Of a DNA stretch of 64,000 nucleotides, positions 52,907-64,000 are shown piece after piece (the first letter of the stretch is position 1; each line of letters starts with the position of its first letter). Made by a program: the position numbers and the translations under genes. The notes beneath the pieces were generated by a model that had not been told where the DNA came from, did not search any database, and saw only the letters and a list, made by a program, of their open reading frames with translations. Origin of the DNA: Immersiella caudata (taxonomy: Eukaryota; Ascomycota; Sordariomycetes; Sordariales; Lasiosphaeriaceae). The stretch lies in the NCBI GenBank assembly GCA_030512335.1, contig JAULSU010000001.1, positions 6,696,001 through 6,760,000 on the forward strand, in the 5' to 3' direction.

Positions 52907-55900
52907 TCATACATCTGAGTAGTACTCCTCGTAGGGACCGTGCCCTGGTGACGGCGTCTGTTGCTGGCTGTTCCACCCCTGGCTGCCGCCCGCGACATTC
53001 TCCTTTGAGCCCCAGTAGTTGTTTCTAGCTCTGCGGTCGCGCTCAAACTCGGCCCACCGCTTCATTGTGATCTTGCTGCTGTCGAACTCGCCCTCGTACT
53101 CGATACCCGCCTTCTTGGTCTTTTCGCCTGCCGTCTTTCTGGTGTCGCCCCACGAGAAGTCATCAAACTTCCAGAACGCGTACGTGGGCAGAACCAAGTT
53201 CCAAACCGGTAGCGAGCAGAGATAAATGAACATCCAGAGAACATAGGACCAACTGTGGGCTGTCACAACGATCAAGACAGCTGGCAGTCCGAGAATGAGC
53301 GCCAGCAGGATGAGAGGAATGATCTGTGGTGGCGAGTTGACAATAGAGATGATAACTAATGTACAGGTTAGAGATCATGTCATGCTCGACAAACACGGAG
53401 GCGACGTCAACTTACCGACGTAGAAAGTAAAGGCGATGGCAGCAGGCAGGACAAGCGTGCCGATTAGCTCAATGAAAACGACAAACTGCATGCTGAAGCA
53501 GAAGGTTCCGCAGAGATCCCTGACGAGGACAAGCTCCATCAGGTTGTGAATAGTCGAGTTGATCCAGCGACGGCGTTGGGAAAGAAGGACGCTGAATGTC
53601 TCCGGAACTGTGGTCTTGCAGACGGCCTGGGGTACGAACACTTGCTTCCGCTTGGGAAATGTGCGCAGCATGAGTGTCGAGAGATATCGATCCTCGCCCA
53701 GCAACAAGAGATTCTTCTTGTGGAGCGTATCAACGACATTCTCAGAGTAGTGCTCGACAACATCTGGGTTAGCGAGAATAGGCACCCAGTAGTTTTGTGC
53801 GCCCTTGGGGGCTTTGATGCGGTACATGCAGAAACAGCCTGGGAGACATGTTACACCGCCGAAGACCGATTCGAACGACTTGGAGAGATGGTGAGAGATG
53901 AAGTACTCGAAGACCTGGATTGCCGAAACCCAGCTAGCCCGCTTGTTCGCAATCTTGGTCTCGCCGCAAAGGCCCATGATCTCGGGATCCTTGACCATGG
54001 CTGAGATCATGTGTGTCAGACTGTCGGGGAAAACCTTTGTGTCGGCATCCACCATGAGCACAACCTCGTAGAAGTCGGGAGATATGCCCGTAACCTTCCA
54101 TAAACCGTTGAACATCTCGTATTCGAGCTCTGTCATCCGTTCATCGAACATGACTTTCTGTAAGAAGGACATGAGGATGATCTGACTGTCACGCTTGCCG
54201 CGATTGCCGGGCTTCGACTTGACAAGTTCGTCTGGAGTTCCGCACTTCACCACTACCATCATTGGGACTCGCTGCTGTTTTTCGGGGTGGATGGCGGACT
54301 TAGCGCCGTAGTCATAGAAACCCGAGTACACCTTTGCCATGTTGTGCCGCTTGGATCCACTGGCAACAGCCACGTACGAAAATGCGGGAACGTCCTGGGG
54401 GAGGATGGTGTGGTCCTTCATCATGCTGAGAACAATGTCAGGGGTGGACATGGTCTCACCCTTGCCCTTGATGATGCCATCGCAAATAACGAGAATCACC
54501 TTGTGGCTGTTAGGGTAGTCGGTCATCGCGATCGAGTCGAGCGTCGTACGAATGCCCAATTCCCCTTCAGAGTAGGCTGTAACGAGGCAAATGGCATGCG
54601 CCAGAGGGAAACCGAAGGGAAGCCAATCCGAAGGCGGCTGAGGAACAACAGCCTCGTGAATGAAGCCAGCAGGGCCAGGGCCGTCGGTTGGACTGGTACT
54701 AGTGGTGTATGGGTCGGACTTGAGAAAGCTTGCTCGGCTGTCATTGCCTTCGCGGTACAGCGAACCCGGCATGAGTTGACCGGCCGCGCTCTGGCTCGCC
54801 ATCGTTGTGGGGATCATTGATTTCCGGTTGGCCCTCTCCGCGCCGTAGACGGCGGAGAAGCGAGATGTTGTCGGCAGGAAAGTGCTGCTGCGCTTGCTAT
54901 GGCGATCGGACCCGTTGACACTGCTTCCAATGTCCCCTGGAAGGCGCGGAGGCGCCCGATAGATATCCTCGGTCCAGTCTTCGATCTGGCGGGCGCGCTT
55001 TCGGGGATCCGACGTTTGCGATGTTTTTACGGCGGCGTAAGTCTTACTTATAAACCATTGGAACACCAAAGCCAGTAAAAACCTCGAAACAACAACCGAA
55101 AGAATGAGCGCGAGCGAGACGTAGAGTACAACCTTGGAAGCAATGCACCCAACGGTGTCCGTGTCGATGGTTCCAACCTTGATAATCTCCTCAAAGCACT
55201 CCGCGGTTTGCTTATCCCCCGAGGACTGGAAAGCCCGGGTGATATCACGGCCACGGATGGCCCGGTTGGCGGGATGGTTCCTGTCCCTAAGATCCTTGAA
55301 GCGCTGAGGATACGCGACCTGGGTATCGTTGAACCAGTTCAGGAGATCCAAATCTAGAACATTGCCCGAGTATACAACAAGGTTGCGAGAGCCGTTCTTG
55401 ACGTCGTCCCAGGTAAAATAGACATCAGCTGCGCCGGAGAGTGTGTCGTAGAAGAAATTTCTGGCGTTCGGGGAAGTATGGCACGCATAACCCAGGTAGT
55501 AGGGGATTGTCTTGTTGGGCGCGGTCGATCCATCCTGGTTGAAAGTAGTACAGGGGAAGTACCACGCGAGGTTGCCGCTCGAGTCTCTCGGCACGTCAGA
55601 GTCCTGGGCCGCAGTGATCATGCCCTTGCATTTTCCGTTGACGTTCTGGAACAAGAAGCTTCCGTCCTGACCCGCGTGCTTCACGGGGAGGTCGTACAGG
55701 ATGTTGGCGTTTAGGCTCTCACCATCGGGAGCCAAGATCTTGGGAATGCCCTCCGCCGCAACATGGCGGGAATCAGAAAGGTCGTACGCTATTCCGTGGA
55801 AAATCATGTATCCACCAGTGACCTCGTTGACACGCAGCCGGAGCGGAGGCCTGCCGCAGACCACTTGGGTAAAACCAAATGTCAGAAATCCAACAACGCC

Positions 55901-56659
55901 CATGATGAACAAGATTAGACTGATCAAGCCCATCTTCTCCCTCCATGCTCGCTGCTGAGCCTTGGTTGGCATTCCAAAGCATTTCAGCATGAATGCAGGG
56001 CACCAAAACGTGATTACGGAGCAGTAAATGTTCCACAAGCTTGGCGGTCGGAGGTGCTCTTCCACCTGTTTCTGCTGCTTTGAGTGACGCTTCGAGCCCT
56101 TCGTGATTTTTCCGTGTCTCGGCTGACCTGATGACCTCCGCCTGGAGCGGCCTTCTTTCTCAGCGTCGGCGGGGCGTGTCCTCGTCGACGGTTTCCTTCC
56201 CGGCGGGGTGTTATCTGACGCCACCCCATCTCCTCTCGAACCGGACCCGGAGAGGTCTGTCGTGCCATCCAGTTCCTCAAGGAGGGGATCGTTGCCCGTC
56301 GACGAGGGCATCGTGTTCATATTCGCGGCATGTTTCCTGTAGTGATAGTTTGGATGGTCCTTTCCAATCCTGTTCCTCTCCGGTCTGATAAGGCTCCTCT
56401 TCCGCTGGAAAGCGGGTTCAGATGGTCCATGGTCCACGGGGGGTGATAGAGGCGCGCTCTCTGTGTGCGAATTAGGAGGCGCTATGGTTTCGGCGAAGGA
56501 AGCAGTGGAGGGCCCACGTTGATGAAGCGACTGCCCTGTAACGGGCGAGTACCCGCCAGCCTCGAGATCATTCGGTCGCAGTCGGCGCGATGGCGTGTGC
56601 CGGTAACTATTCCGCTCCTCGTACGAAGGGCTTGCGCCGGGTCTCTGTGGAAGAGACAT
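52907..56659 (-). CDS. chs-4: Class IV chitin synthase (CHS-4, Chs3-type)
   Basis: Two exons (56659–53416 and 53355–52907) give 1230 residues. The 60-nt intron has donor GTAAGT and a CTAAC branch site. The start was set at 56659 (MSLPQRPGASPSYEERNSYR) because the in-frame sequence upstream looks like leader. The enzyme polymerises UDP-GlcNAc into chitin and extrudes it across the plasma membrane. Order: a disordered basic N-terminus; membrane segments near 220 and 250; a lumenal region; another membrane segment near 510; the GT2 catalytic domain with AYSEGELGIRTTLDSIA, MVDADTKV (Asp871/Asp873), LGEDRYLSTLML and QRRRW at 1028–1032; and C-terminal membrane segments interrupted by the intron. 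Length and layout match the yeast Chs3 type, which needs a Skt5/Chs4 activator. Such a gene starts 5.5 kb away. Confidence 0.95.
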
Positions 56660-56692
56660 GGCCCTGCATGCACATTCCGCATTAGCAAAACC

Positions 56693-56710
56693 ATATTTTG
56701 CGCAAAATAT
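56693..56710. promoter_or_regulatory. Perfect 18-bp palindrome in the chitin synthase leader
   Basis: ATATTTTGCGCAAAATAT reads the same on both strands. It ends 34 bases upstream of the chitin synthase start codon. It could be a protein-binding site or an RNA hairpin. A possible leader-intron acceptor (CATGCAG) lies between it and the ATG. Confidence 0.5.
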
Positions 56711-57755
56711 CTGCGCGGTGGAAGCTTCACCCGTTGGAAGGGGGTTTTCCCCTTGATCACCCTCGTTGCCGTGGGAATTTGGGTTGGAAAGAGTGCACAA
56801 AAGGAAGAAAAAGGTGCAGTCAGAGACTCGGGCTCGCAAAACGAAAATCCAGGTCCGATCACAGTGTGCTTGACTGCGGGAGCAATCGCATTGCCGTCGA
56901 GAGCAGCATGAAATGCAACCTACAGGTTTGTTATGGCAGAGCAGCAGGGCCAGGTCGTGACAGACGGAATTTTGGAGTCTCCTGCAAGTGGGGGGTGTTC
57001 CTCAGGAGACGAGGTGGAGGCCAGAGGGTAGCCTGCCAATGAGAGAGGCCGCTGGGCAGAGCCAACCAAGGAACCACGGCAATCCCTTCTCCGCGCTAGC
57101 CAATGTGGTGGCTCGTGTTCAACTCGCCGCAATCAAGGGAGTCGCAAGCCGCAGCAAAACAGCAGGATTGCGGCTTGCTGGTCGGTGGCCACCTCTCTGA
57201 AGTGGTGGTGGTACAGCCGTCGAGCTGCGACAACGACACGCTTGTATGGCAGCGGCGCAGATCCCGAGGCAGGAGCTGAGGGGATTTAGCAGGCGGTTTC
57301 AACGGCAACCAGAGCAGCGCCGCCGCGATGCCGCGGAACACTCTCGCTTCCCGCCCAACCCAAACGAAACCGCACGCAGCGTTTCGAGCAATCGGTTCAC
57401 AGACGCGGTTCGAAATTAACCCCGGGAAACAGACACTTCGAGGTCTCGGACCCAAACGGGCTAGTCCTAGTGGAGGCGAACACGTGTAAGAGCGATGGGC
57501 GACAACGTGAGGCTGGTGAAAACAATCACCATGCGTGAACGAGAGACAAAAAACAACGAAAAGACAATGGAACGGGCGAGAGATGACGATAAGATAGATG
57601 TGGAATTGAAAATGGCACCTCACGAGAGATTCCCAACACCGTGTGCATCATGAGCCATACGACTTTCGGATTGTGAGGCATCACGATGACCGGCTTGGAC
57701 TGCTTGGCAATGCCTTTCTGGGACATTATGCTCAGGGGTAGACATGGTCTTGGAG

Positions 57756-57768
57756 GGGTTAGGGTTAG
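57756..57768 (-). promoter_or_regulatory. Telomere-like motif
   Basis: GGGTTAGGGTTAG on the plus strand, two overlapping telomere-type repeats about 1.1 kb upstream of the chitin synthase start. Its function is inferred only from Tbf1-type sites in other fungi. Confidence 0.3.
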
Positions 57769-60700
57769 TATGACCTGCAGGAAGTGTTGATCCCAACAGT
57801 CCAAGATGAAAAAAGAAAAACGGCTTCAACAACACGATTATTTTGTGTGCCGGGAATATGGCCATCAATCCTCTATAGCTTCTAAAGCTCGGGGTATCAA
57901 CGATGGATCTCGTTGGTGAGCACTTGTGACGCAACCAGCAGTCCCACATCTCTCGTGAAGGCGTTTAATCCGTGTTGAGAAGCCCCACCACGTGCAGTTG
58001 CAACGGGGTTCTATTTTGGTCGCAGGATGGGCGACAAGTCCAGGAAGCAGGAAAAAACCTGTCATCAATCCTTACGAAGCGCTTGAGCCCCTGAAAGATG
58101 CAGGCCATATTCCCGCTGCGCGTTCTCTTTCCTGCGTCGGAAATATTTGGATGTCAGCGGGACTTTGACAGCTACTGGCCCATGGGACTTAGGTCATTGC
58201 TCGAGTTCCGGCGCAACCCGGAATGTTGGCTGGCACTGGCTGGCACTGGCTGTCACGCTGTCTGTCAGACCGGAAGTGCAATTCGTCTTAGCGGGGTGCG
58301 GGCCCGGCAGGGGCCTCAAGCCACAGACCCGAATTTTGCTTTTCTGATGACGCAAGATCACTTGATAGAGGCTTGTCATCTCGCCAAGTGGCGCACGAAA
58401 TTCAACTGCATCGCGCGTGCAGCCAATGACAGTTGATTATCTGCTCAGCTGGCTCGCCCGTTCGAGCTCAATTACAAAAGTCAGCGGCGTACAACCATCT
58501 CTGTCGTCAGCTAAGTTTTTCCTTCCCCTCGAGTACATACAAGCATCGACTGAAAACTCCCGCTGGTCGTGGAGTTGCGGAAGCTCGTTAGAGAACCACG
58601 GGGTAAAATCAACTTCTTCCGCATTCAACCTGGAACCTGACACATCAAGTCTTTTCCCACGGATGGCCAACGAAACACAGCTCCGGTCCTATTCTTCCAT
58701 GAGACACGCAGTTTTTCCGGCCTCGAGGCCAAGGCGGGTTGCGAGCGTGATGCCAGAGGGTAGAGCATCCAAAGGGAACACCGCCAGCAAGGTTGGTAAC
58801 TACAGAATGCCTCCCCACGTTCCCCTCAAGGCTTGAGCCTCCTCCACGGGGCGCCTCCACGCTCCACACAGTAGTCTCCACTGCAACAGGTCCGCCAGAG
58901 AGGCAGCAGACTTTCTCCTCGCCCCTTGTAACAAAAAGAACCACTTTTCGTCCCGGTCACAGCCTCGCAAGTGCAAGCCGGCGCGGCGCGTCCTCCCAGG
59001 TTTCAGCGGAAGAGCCTGTGGGTTTTGGTTACATCTCCGCGCTCTTCACCTCTTGTCATCCCTGGATGGACATGGAGACATGTGTCACGGAGGTTTTCTC
59101 CGCAAGAGACACTGAATGATTGACAGACAGACAACCGCGGCTCCAGAATATTTGCCGTGCTTCCCGTCGACAGCGTTTGTGGATCACGGCGATTAACAGT
59201 GGAACGTTGCGACCCCTTTCTGGCAACATGGGACGAAGTCACCCAACAGCCGCTCTCGGATCTCTAGTCCAAAGGCTATCGACGGCAAGGAAGGATTCAG
59301 GAGGTCGTCGCGGTGCTTCATCGACCCACTATTTCCTGGTTGCTCAGATGATGCCCTCGCCATGATCTACGGCGACGCGATGTGCACTTGCATGTTTTCC
59401 TGGGAGGCAGCAGACCGCCGACAGCCCCGGATCGTGTTTCACTGCCGAGCGCCTCTGGGTGTGAGTACGGACAACGCGTCAGACATGAAAACACCCTCTT
59501 CTTGCGCTGGCGAGCACATCTGACCTGCGAGACCTCGTACTCGGTACTCAGGCGGCTGTGTCAAACGGCTGCCGTGGAAGAAAACTATCGAGGACAACAC
59601 CAAGCAGCAGCAATCTTGACATTCCCCATCCGGAATGTTCACACTCACCGCACTACTGGCTGACCTGCACCACCGCTTCCGTCCTCTTCTGCGAGTAGTG
59701 GACCAATGATGCCGGCCATGCCGTGTTTCTCTTTCCCAATTCTCACCGCTTGCAGCAGGGGATTTGCCAAGGCGCCATGTCTGCCCAGTTGTCACGGTCC
59801 GCCCTTGTTGATCGATGCCAAACCCTCGTACGTACCCGCCGCGAAGAAGCATCGCCCTGTCGGGCGCCAGTGTCTCGCGATAGCCACAAGCGTGCGCACG
59901 ATTGCGGGCTCCATCGGCGAAATCACGTCTGTTGTAGGACCGCGGTCCTGTGTATGCGTCAAACGTGGTGTGGGACAGCATTAGTCTCCAAATAGATAGC
60001 CATGCGGCTCGATACACAATCGACGCAGCAGATGGCGTCCGGCAAATGGACGGGTATCTGCTCCATCGAGCCGGAAACCACAAGCGTGGTGCGGGAGCGA
60101 GGCGATGAGGTCACTGGCGACCGGTCTTGTTGCCTTGCTCGCGTCAGACTACAGCGTCCTTCACAGCACTGATATTGCCGGTTGCCCCTTTTTCATCATG
60201 AGAACCCCTTTGTCTGGTTGGAAAAGGCAGGGCCTACGACAGTTCAATCTCGCCAGCCCGTTCCCCACACTTGGCTGCGGGCTGCATCGGGGCATGGCGC
60301 GGGTGGCTGCTGGATCGCTGGTTGGTGGTCAGCGTTCCGGAACACTGACTGATGTTCCCTACCCAGGCGGTTGCGCCATGTCTCGCTGCGAGCTGTGCCC
60401 CCGGCCTGCATCACCACCAATCCTGGGGAATGCTGGCTCGCTCTCGAAGACGTCGCAGCACTATGAGGCTCAACCTTTTGGACTGATACCTTGGCTCGGG
60501 AAGGATTATGGTCCTGGCACCGCAGTAATTAAACCCGAGAGCGGAGCAACACGAGGTGGGTAATACGTGGGAGGGTGGTGGAGGGGCGCGGCGGGATCGC
60601 TGAGTTGGACAGTCCTGTCTGCGCAGCGCCTGTTTTGAGGATGCGACTTTTTCGTGGGTGCGGCAAAAGGCCCCATATGGGAAGGTGTGCGTCAAGGTAT

Positions 60701-62134
60701 ACGAGGTTGCGCCAGGATACGATGCAATTACACGCACTTCGGAATAACTGTGGATCGCGCGCGTCCCAGGGTCCAGCAACGATCGGAAGGCGTGCAATGC
60801 AAGCCACAAGTCATGCGATGGCAAGTCTCTAGCGCAGGCCTTCGATTTGCTTGGCCTGGTGGTGCCCCGCTTGTAAAGGTGGGCAGTTGAGCTGCAACGC
60901 CCATCGACCCGCGGCCCCGCGGGCGAGAGAGAGCTCAGGGCAAGTCCTTAAAATTTCCCTTTCGGTGCTCTAAGTCGTGAAACCGCCGCGGAGCCACAAC
61001 CGGCGTAAACGGCGTCAACCAACTCAATAATGAATTGACTAGTATTTTGCTCACTCACCCGATGAACGAGTGAGGTGACGGTTTGGCAGCTCGGCCCAAA
61101 CAGGGCAGGTTGGACCAGAATCCTGAATTTGGTGTGGTGTTCTGTTCGACTCCCTACCTCGGGTGACGCCTTCCAGGTTCGATGGAAGGGCGTCCGTCGT
61201 GTCTGTGCCTGGGCATGGATGCCGGGTCAGCTCTGCCGTCATAGGAACAGGCACGTACCGCAAACCATCCACTCAGCGCCACGAAGACGACGAAGTGTGG
61301 CACAAACACTTGTAATCCTCCGCTTTGTGAGAGGACTTTGAGCTTTCCTGCATGCCAAATGCCCTCGCTTTGTTGGACGGAAAAGGGCTGAGCGGGAGCG
61401 GCAGGAAGCAATGCCCAGGCAATAGGTACCCTCTAGCGCGCAAGAGACGCACGATTCGTTGCCGAGTGGTCCCCAGAGATGCCAACCTCGCGTTTTACAG
61501 TTGGGCGGGTGTGCTGCAGAAGTGCCCTGGTTCATGTTGGCATGACTGGAGCAACCCAGCGGCCTCGCGCGACCCTGCCAAAAGCCACCCACCCGTCGCT
61601 GGGCATCACCCGCTAATTCGCAGTCCCTGAATCTCAGAGATCTTCCCATCCACCCTCCCACCATCCCATTATCATCCAGCCCACCTCCCCCTCCTGATTT
61701 TTGATTGTCAAGTCTACGTCCAGACGAACGACGCAGCTCAATCTCACCTTTGCAGCGAGCTGCGCTTGTTTTTGCCGTCGCTGTTGCCTCTGTCGTTACC
61801 TGCCCAACACCCTCGCTTCCATTCCTCAACTGCAGTACCGCCTGCCGCGCCGCCGCTGTCGGGTCTGTTTGTGCCGTTTCGCCCTTGCGACTTTGGCCGT
61901 TTCGCTGCCCGCCGCTAGAGCTTAAACTTTCTAGAGGAAGAACCACGCAACGGCAGAACCAAAGGCGTTCAGTGTCTCCGCAGATGCTTGCGCAAGAAAG
62001 ACAGCGACGATAACCTCCACCGCCTCGGAACCACGAGCCCTCCTCTCCACTCGCCGACCAGGCCGCCGCCGCCAGCAGGAAACGGGTGAAGCCTCGACGA
62101 CAGGTTCCCGCTCTCTCCTCGCGCGTCGCCTGCA

Positions 62135-64000
62135 ATGGCGGCCCTCACCACCTCGCCGCCGGCGTCCCCGACGAGCCCTCACCGCCGAAAGCCTCTCCCT
62201 CTGCCCAACATCACGCCTGTCGAGCGATTCGAGTGGAACGAGAACCTAAAGCCACTGCCTGGTGTGCCCTCGGGCCAATCGCCCAGGTTACGACAGTCGC
62301 CGGTGTCCCCCGTCAGAGTCAATTTTAAGCCCGACGACTGGGCACAGCCATCCAACGCAAACATTGAAACGCTTCGGTCGTACGACGCCGCCCCCAGAGC
62401 TCCCAGCGTCCTCGACCGCGCCCTGCCCCGGTCCCCAGAGGCCCCGACCCCTCCTCCGCACACGCCCGTCTACGAGCAGGGCGAGGATCGCAGTCGGCAG
62501 GGGCCGCAACAAAATGGCCTCCATCTGCCGTATGGGCAACTAGAAGCAGAAAAAACCGCTTCCCCTTCCGGCAGTTCACCAGTTTAAACAGCGCCACCAC
62601 ATCGGCGGTCTCGCTAGTCCCGAGCCTGATGACATGAGCTTGAGCGATGTTTCAAGACGGAACGATGTCAACCGACATAGCAGGGAATCCGACACCACCG
62701 CGAGCACCTCTCAGCAACCCGCTTCGACAGAGTCGTCGGCCACAACAAGTGCGAGCTCTGTTTCGGGGATCATTGAGACGTCCGATTGCCACGGCAATTC
62801 GGAAAATGCTTCGCCTGACAGCTCCATCATTGAGGGTGGCCCAATGCGGTCGGAGTCGGTACCGCAGCTGCAGTACCACCACTCCGCATTTTTCAGTGGT
62901 CCTTCAAGTGCGACTTTGGAGCAAGATCCAAGAGCCCAGTCAAATCCAAACTTGGCAGAGAGTGGAGGGAGTATCAATCGCCATCTCACACCTAGCTCGC
63001 ATTTTGGCAGGCGAACCTCCTTGCCTCGTCCCCAGTCGGCGTACTCGATTTACTCTGATTTTGGTCCCCGCGGACGGTCCCCAAATCCTTATGGCGGCTC
63101 GCAAATTCGTGCCCCCTCGGCACACTCAAGGAGGTCTCCGGAAACGAGACCATCCTCAACATTTGCAGACCTCCTGAACGTCCCCTACCCGCAGCCAGCT
63201 CCGGCCCCGATCACGTTCGACAACTCACAACTACGCTCTGCGGTCGGCAACAACGCCTCTCTTCTCAGCGCTCAGAAGACGCTGGAGATGTACAGGCAGA
63301 ATGTCAAGAAGACGAATGACTTTTCCATCCAGTACTCTTTTGCTGTCTTCCTGATTGCCACCGCCCAGGAGCAAGGTCTCGTCCACGAAGAACCCAGGAG
63401 GACGAAAAGTCCCAAGCCCGACTTAGATGGCGCGGCTGGGTCGGGATCTTCTGCACAGGATCTGGTGCGAGAGGCCCGCGCCATCCTGCAGAAGTTGTCC
63501 AACAACGGCTATCCTTTTGCACAGTACTACCTCGCCGATGGCTACGCTTCCGGCTTGTTTAGCAAAGGAAAAGAGGATTACAATTCGGCGTTCCCGCTCT
63601 TCGTCCTCGCCGCAAAGCACGGGCATGCAGAATCTGCGTACCGCACGGCGCTGTGTTACGAGTTCGGCTGGGGGTGTCGGAAAGACCCCGCTAAGGCGGT
63701 GCAGTTCTTGCGTACAGCAGCTTCCAAAAGGCATCCGGGCGCGATGACGAGGCTGGGGAAAGCATGCCTGTCCGGCGATCTCGGCGAGAAGCGGTATAGG
63801 GAAGGCATCAAGTGGCTGAAGCTGGCAGCCGAGTCCGCTGACACCATTTACAATGCGGCACCTTACCATCTTGGCTACCTATACGAGACCGGGTACGGGG
63901 ATGACATCTTTCTGGACGAGAGCTACGCAGCGGAGCTTTTCACGCAGGCCGCCGATCTCGGTCATCCTGAAGCCAACTTCAGGATGGGCGATGCATACGA
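62135..64000 (+). CDS. Sel1-repeat chitin synthase activator (Skt5/Chs4 family), 3' end outside window
   Basis: The ATG at 62135 (context GCAATGG) opens a Pro/Ser-rich, disordered N-terminus (MAALTTSPPASPTSPHRRK). At a run of six A (62550–62555) the coding frame moves by one base. The first frame stops at 62585–62587. The next frame starts PLPLPAVHQFKQRHHIGG and stays open without a stop to the end of the window. It contains the family block LRSAVGNNASLLSAQKTLEMYRQNVKKTND. Sel1-like repeats follow (YPFAQYYLADGYASGLFSKG, AESAYRTALCYEFGWGCRKD, GAMTRLGKACLSGDLG, PYHLGYLYETGYGDDIF). Yeast Skt5 activates and localises Chs3. The break is most simply one extra A in the assembly, but slippage, a real mutation or an unusual intron cannot be excluded. 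Filamentous fungi have several paralogues of this family, and which one this is cannot be told here. Confidence 0.85.

Larger units (their letters stand above)
56660..62134. other. Long divergent intergenic region, chitin synthase / Skt5-like gene
   Basis: About 5.5 kb between the start codons of two functionally linked genes. It contains an 18-bp palindrome at 56693–56710 and a telomere-like motif at 57756–57768. Open frames are short, Arg/Ser-rich and overlap on both strands. A possible short peptide starting MSQKGIAKQSK (minus, near 57730) has no confirmed second exon. The 300 bases before 62135 are C/T-rich and likely the promoter and leader of the Skt5-like gene. Confidence 0.4.

Noticed and set aside
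56660..56839. Upstream in-frame extension of the chitin synthase by 60 residues
   Set aside because: The extension contains a Phe/Leu/Cys run and low-complexity leader sequence. The internal start MSLPQRPG fits class IV enzymes better.
57526..57804. Possible small gene, minus strand, starting MSQKGIAKQSKPVIVMPHN
   Set aside because: The first 34 residues look natural and a GTGAGG donor follows. No matching second exon was found, and an overlapping start gives another frame. Too little support for a feature.
59439..60083. 214-codon minus-strand frame in the chitin synthase/Skt5 gap
   Set aside because: It is Arg/Ser/Trp-rich without hydrophobic periodicity or any family motif, typical of a chance frame in GC-rich DNA.
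61239..62135. 298-codon minus-strand frame upstream of the Skt5-like gene
   Set aside because: It is Gly/Arg/Ser-rich, overlaps the promoter and leader of the Skt5-like gene, and has no recognisable domain.

Overview
This is nuclear DNA from a filamentous ascomycete, most likely a Sordariomycete. Genes carry short GT–AG introns (about 49–83 nt) with CTAAC/CTGAC-type branch sites. Coding third positions are GC-rich. Several products have clear filamentous-fungal counterparts: a class IV chitin synthase, a CYT-4-type mitochondrial RNase II, a GH17 wall enzyme with a Cys/Thr-rich leader, and Sec10. No tRNA, rRNA, CRISPR, transposase, virus or secondary-metabolite cluster was recognised.

Layout. 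1–4.3 kb: the edge of an unidentified gene, a small alpha/beta-barrel-like gene whose frame breaks in a simple-sequence tract, and a gene-poor stretch with a thrice-repeated palindromic motif. 4.3–7.3 kb: a coiled-coil protein convergent with a secreted GH16 glucanase. 10.2–11.8 kb: a MNN10-type Golgi mannosyltransferase. 15.1 kb: a 56-residue intron-containing protein with a cysteine tail. 17.9–24.3 kb: a large single-pass membrane protein, QRI7 (mitochondrial t6A synthesis) and PRE2 (proteasome beta5). 25.4–27.2 kb: REG1-type PP1 regulator. 32.6–42.5 kb: a compact housekeeping block of TRM5, NUS1, SEC10 and CYT-4. 44.4–46.0 kb: GH17 glucanase. 48.0–50.3 kb: WD40 protein. 52.9–56.7 kb: class IV chitin synthase. 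62.1–64.0 kb: the start of a Sel1-repeat chitin synthase activator (Skt5/Chs4 family), running off the right edge.

Seven of the recognised genes serve the cell surface or secretory route: GH16, MNN10, NUS1 (dolichol), SEC10 (exocyst), GH17, chitin synthase and its probable activator. The last two are divergent neighbours, and in yeast these two families act as enzyme and activator. A second theme is mitochondrial and tRNA function (QRI7, TRM5, CYT-4).

Long gene-free stretches remain at 1.4–4.3, 7.2–10.2, 11.8–15.1, 15.4–17.9, 27.2–32.6, 50.3–52.9 and 56.7–62.1 kb. A few hold exon-like fragments that I could not assemble into genes; these are reported at low confidence. All exon boundaries were placed by eye from splice signals and frame continuity.
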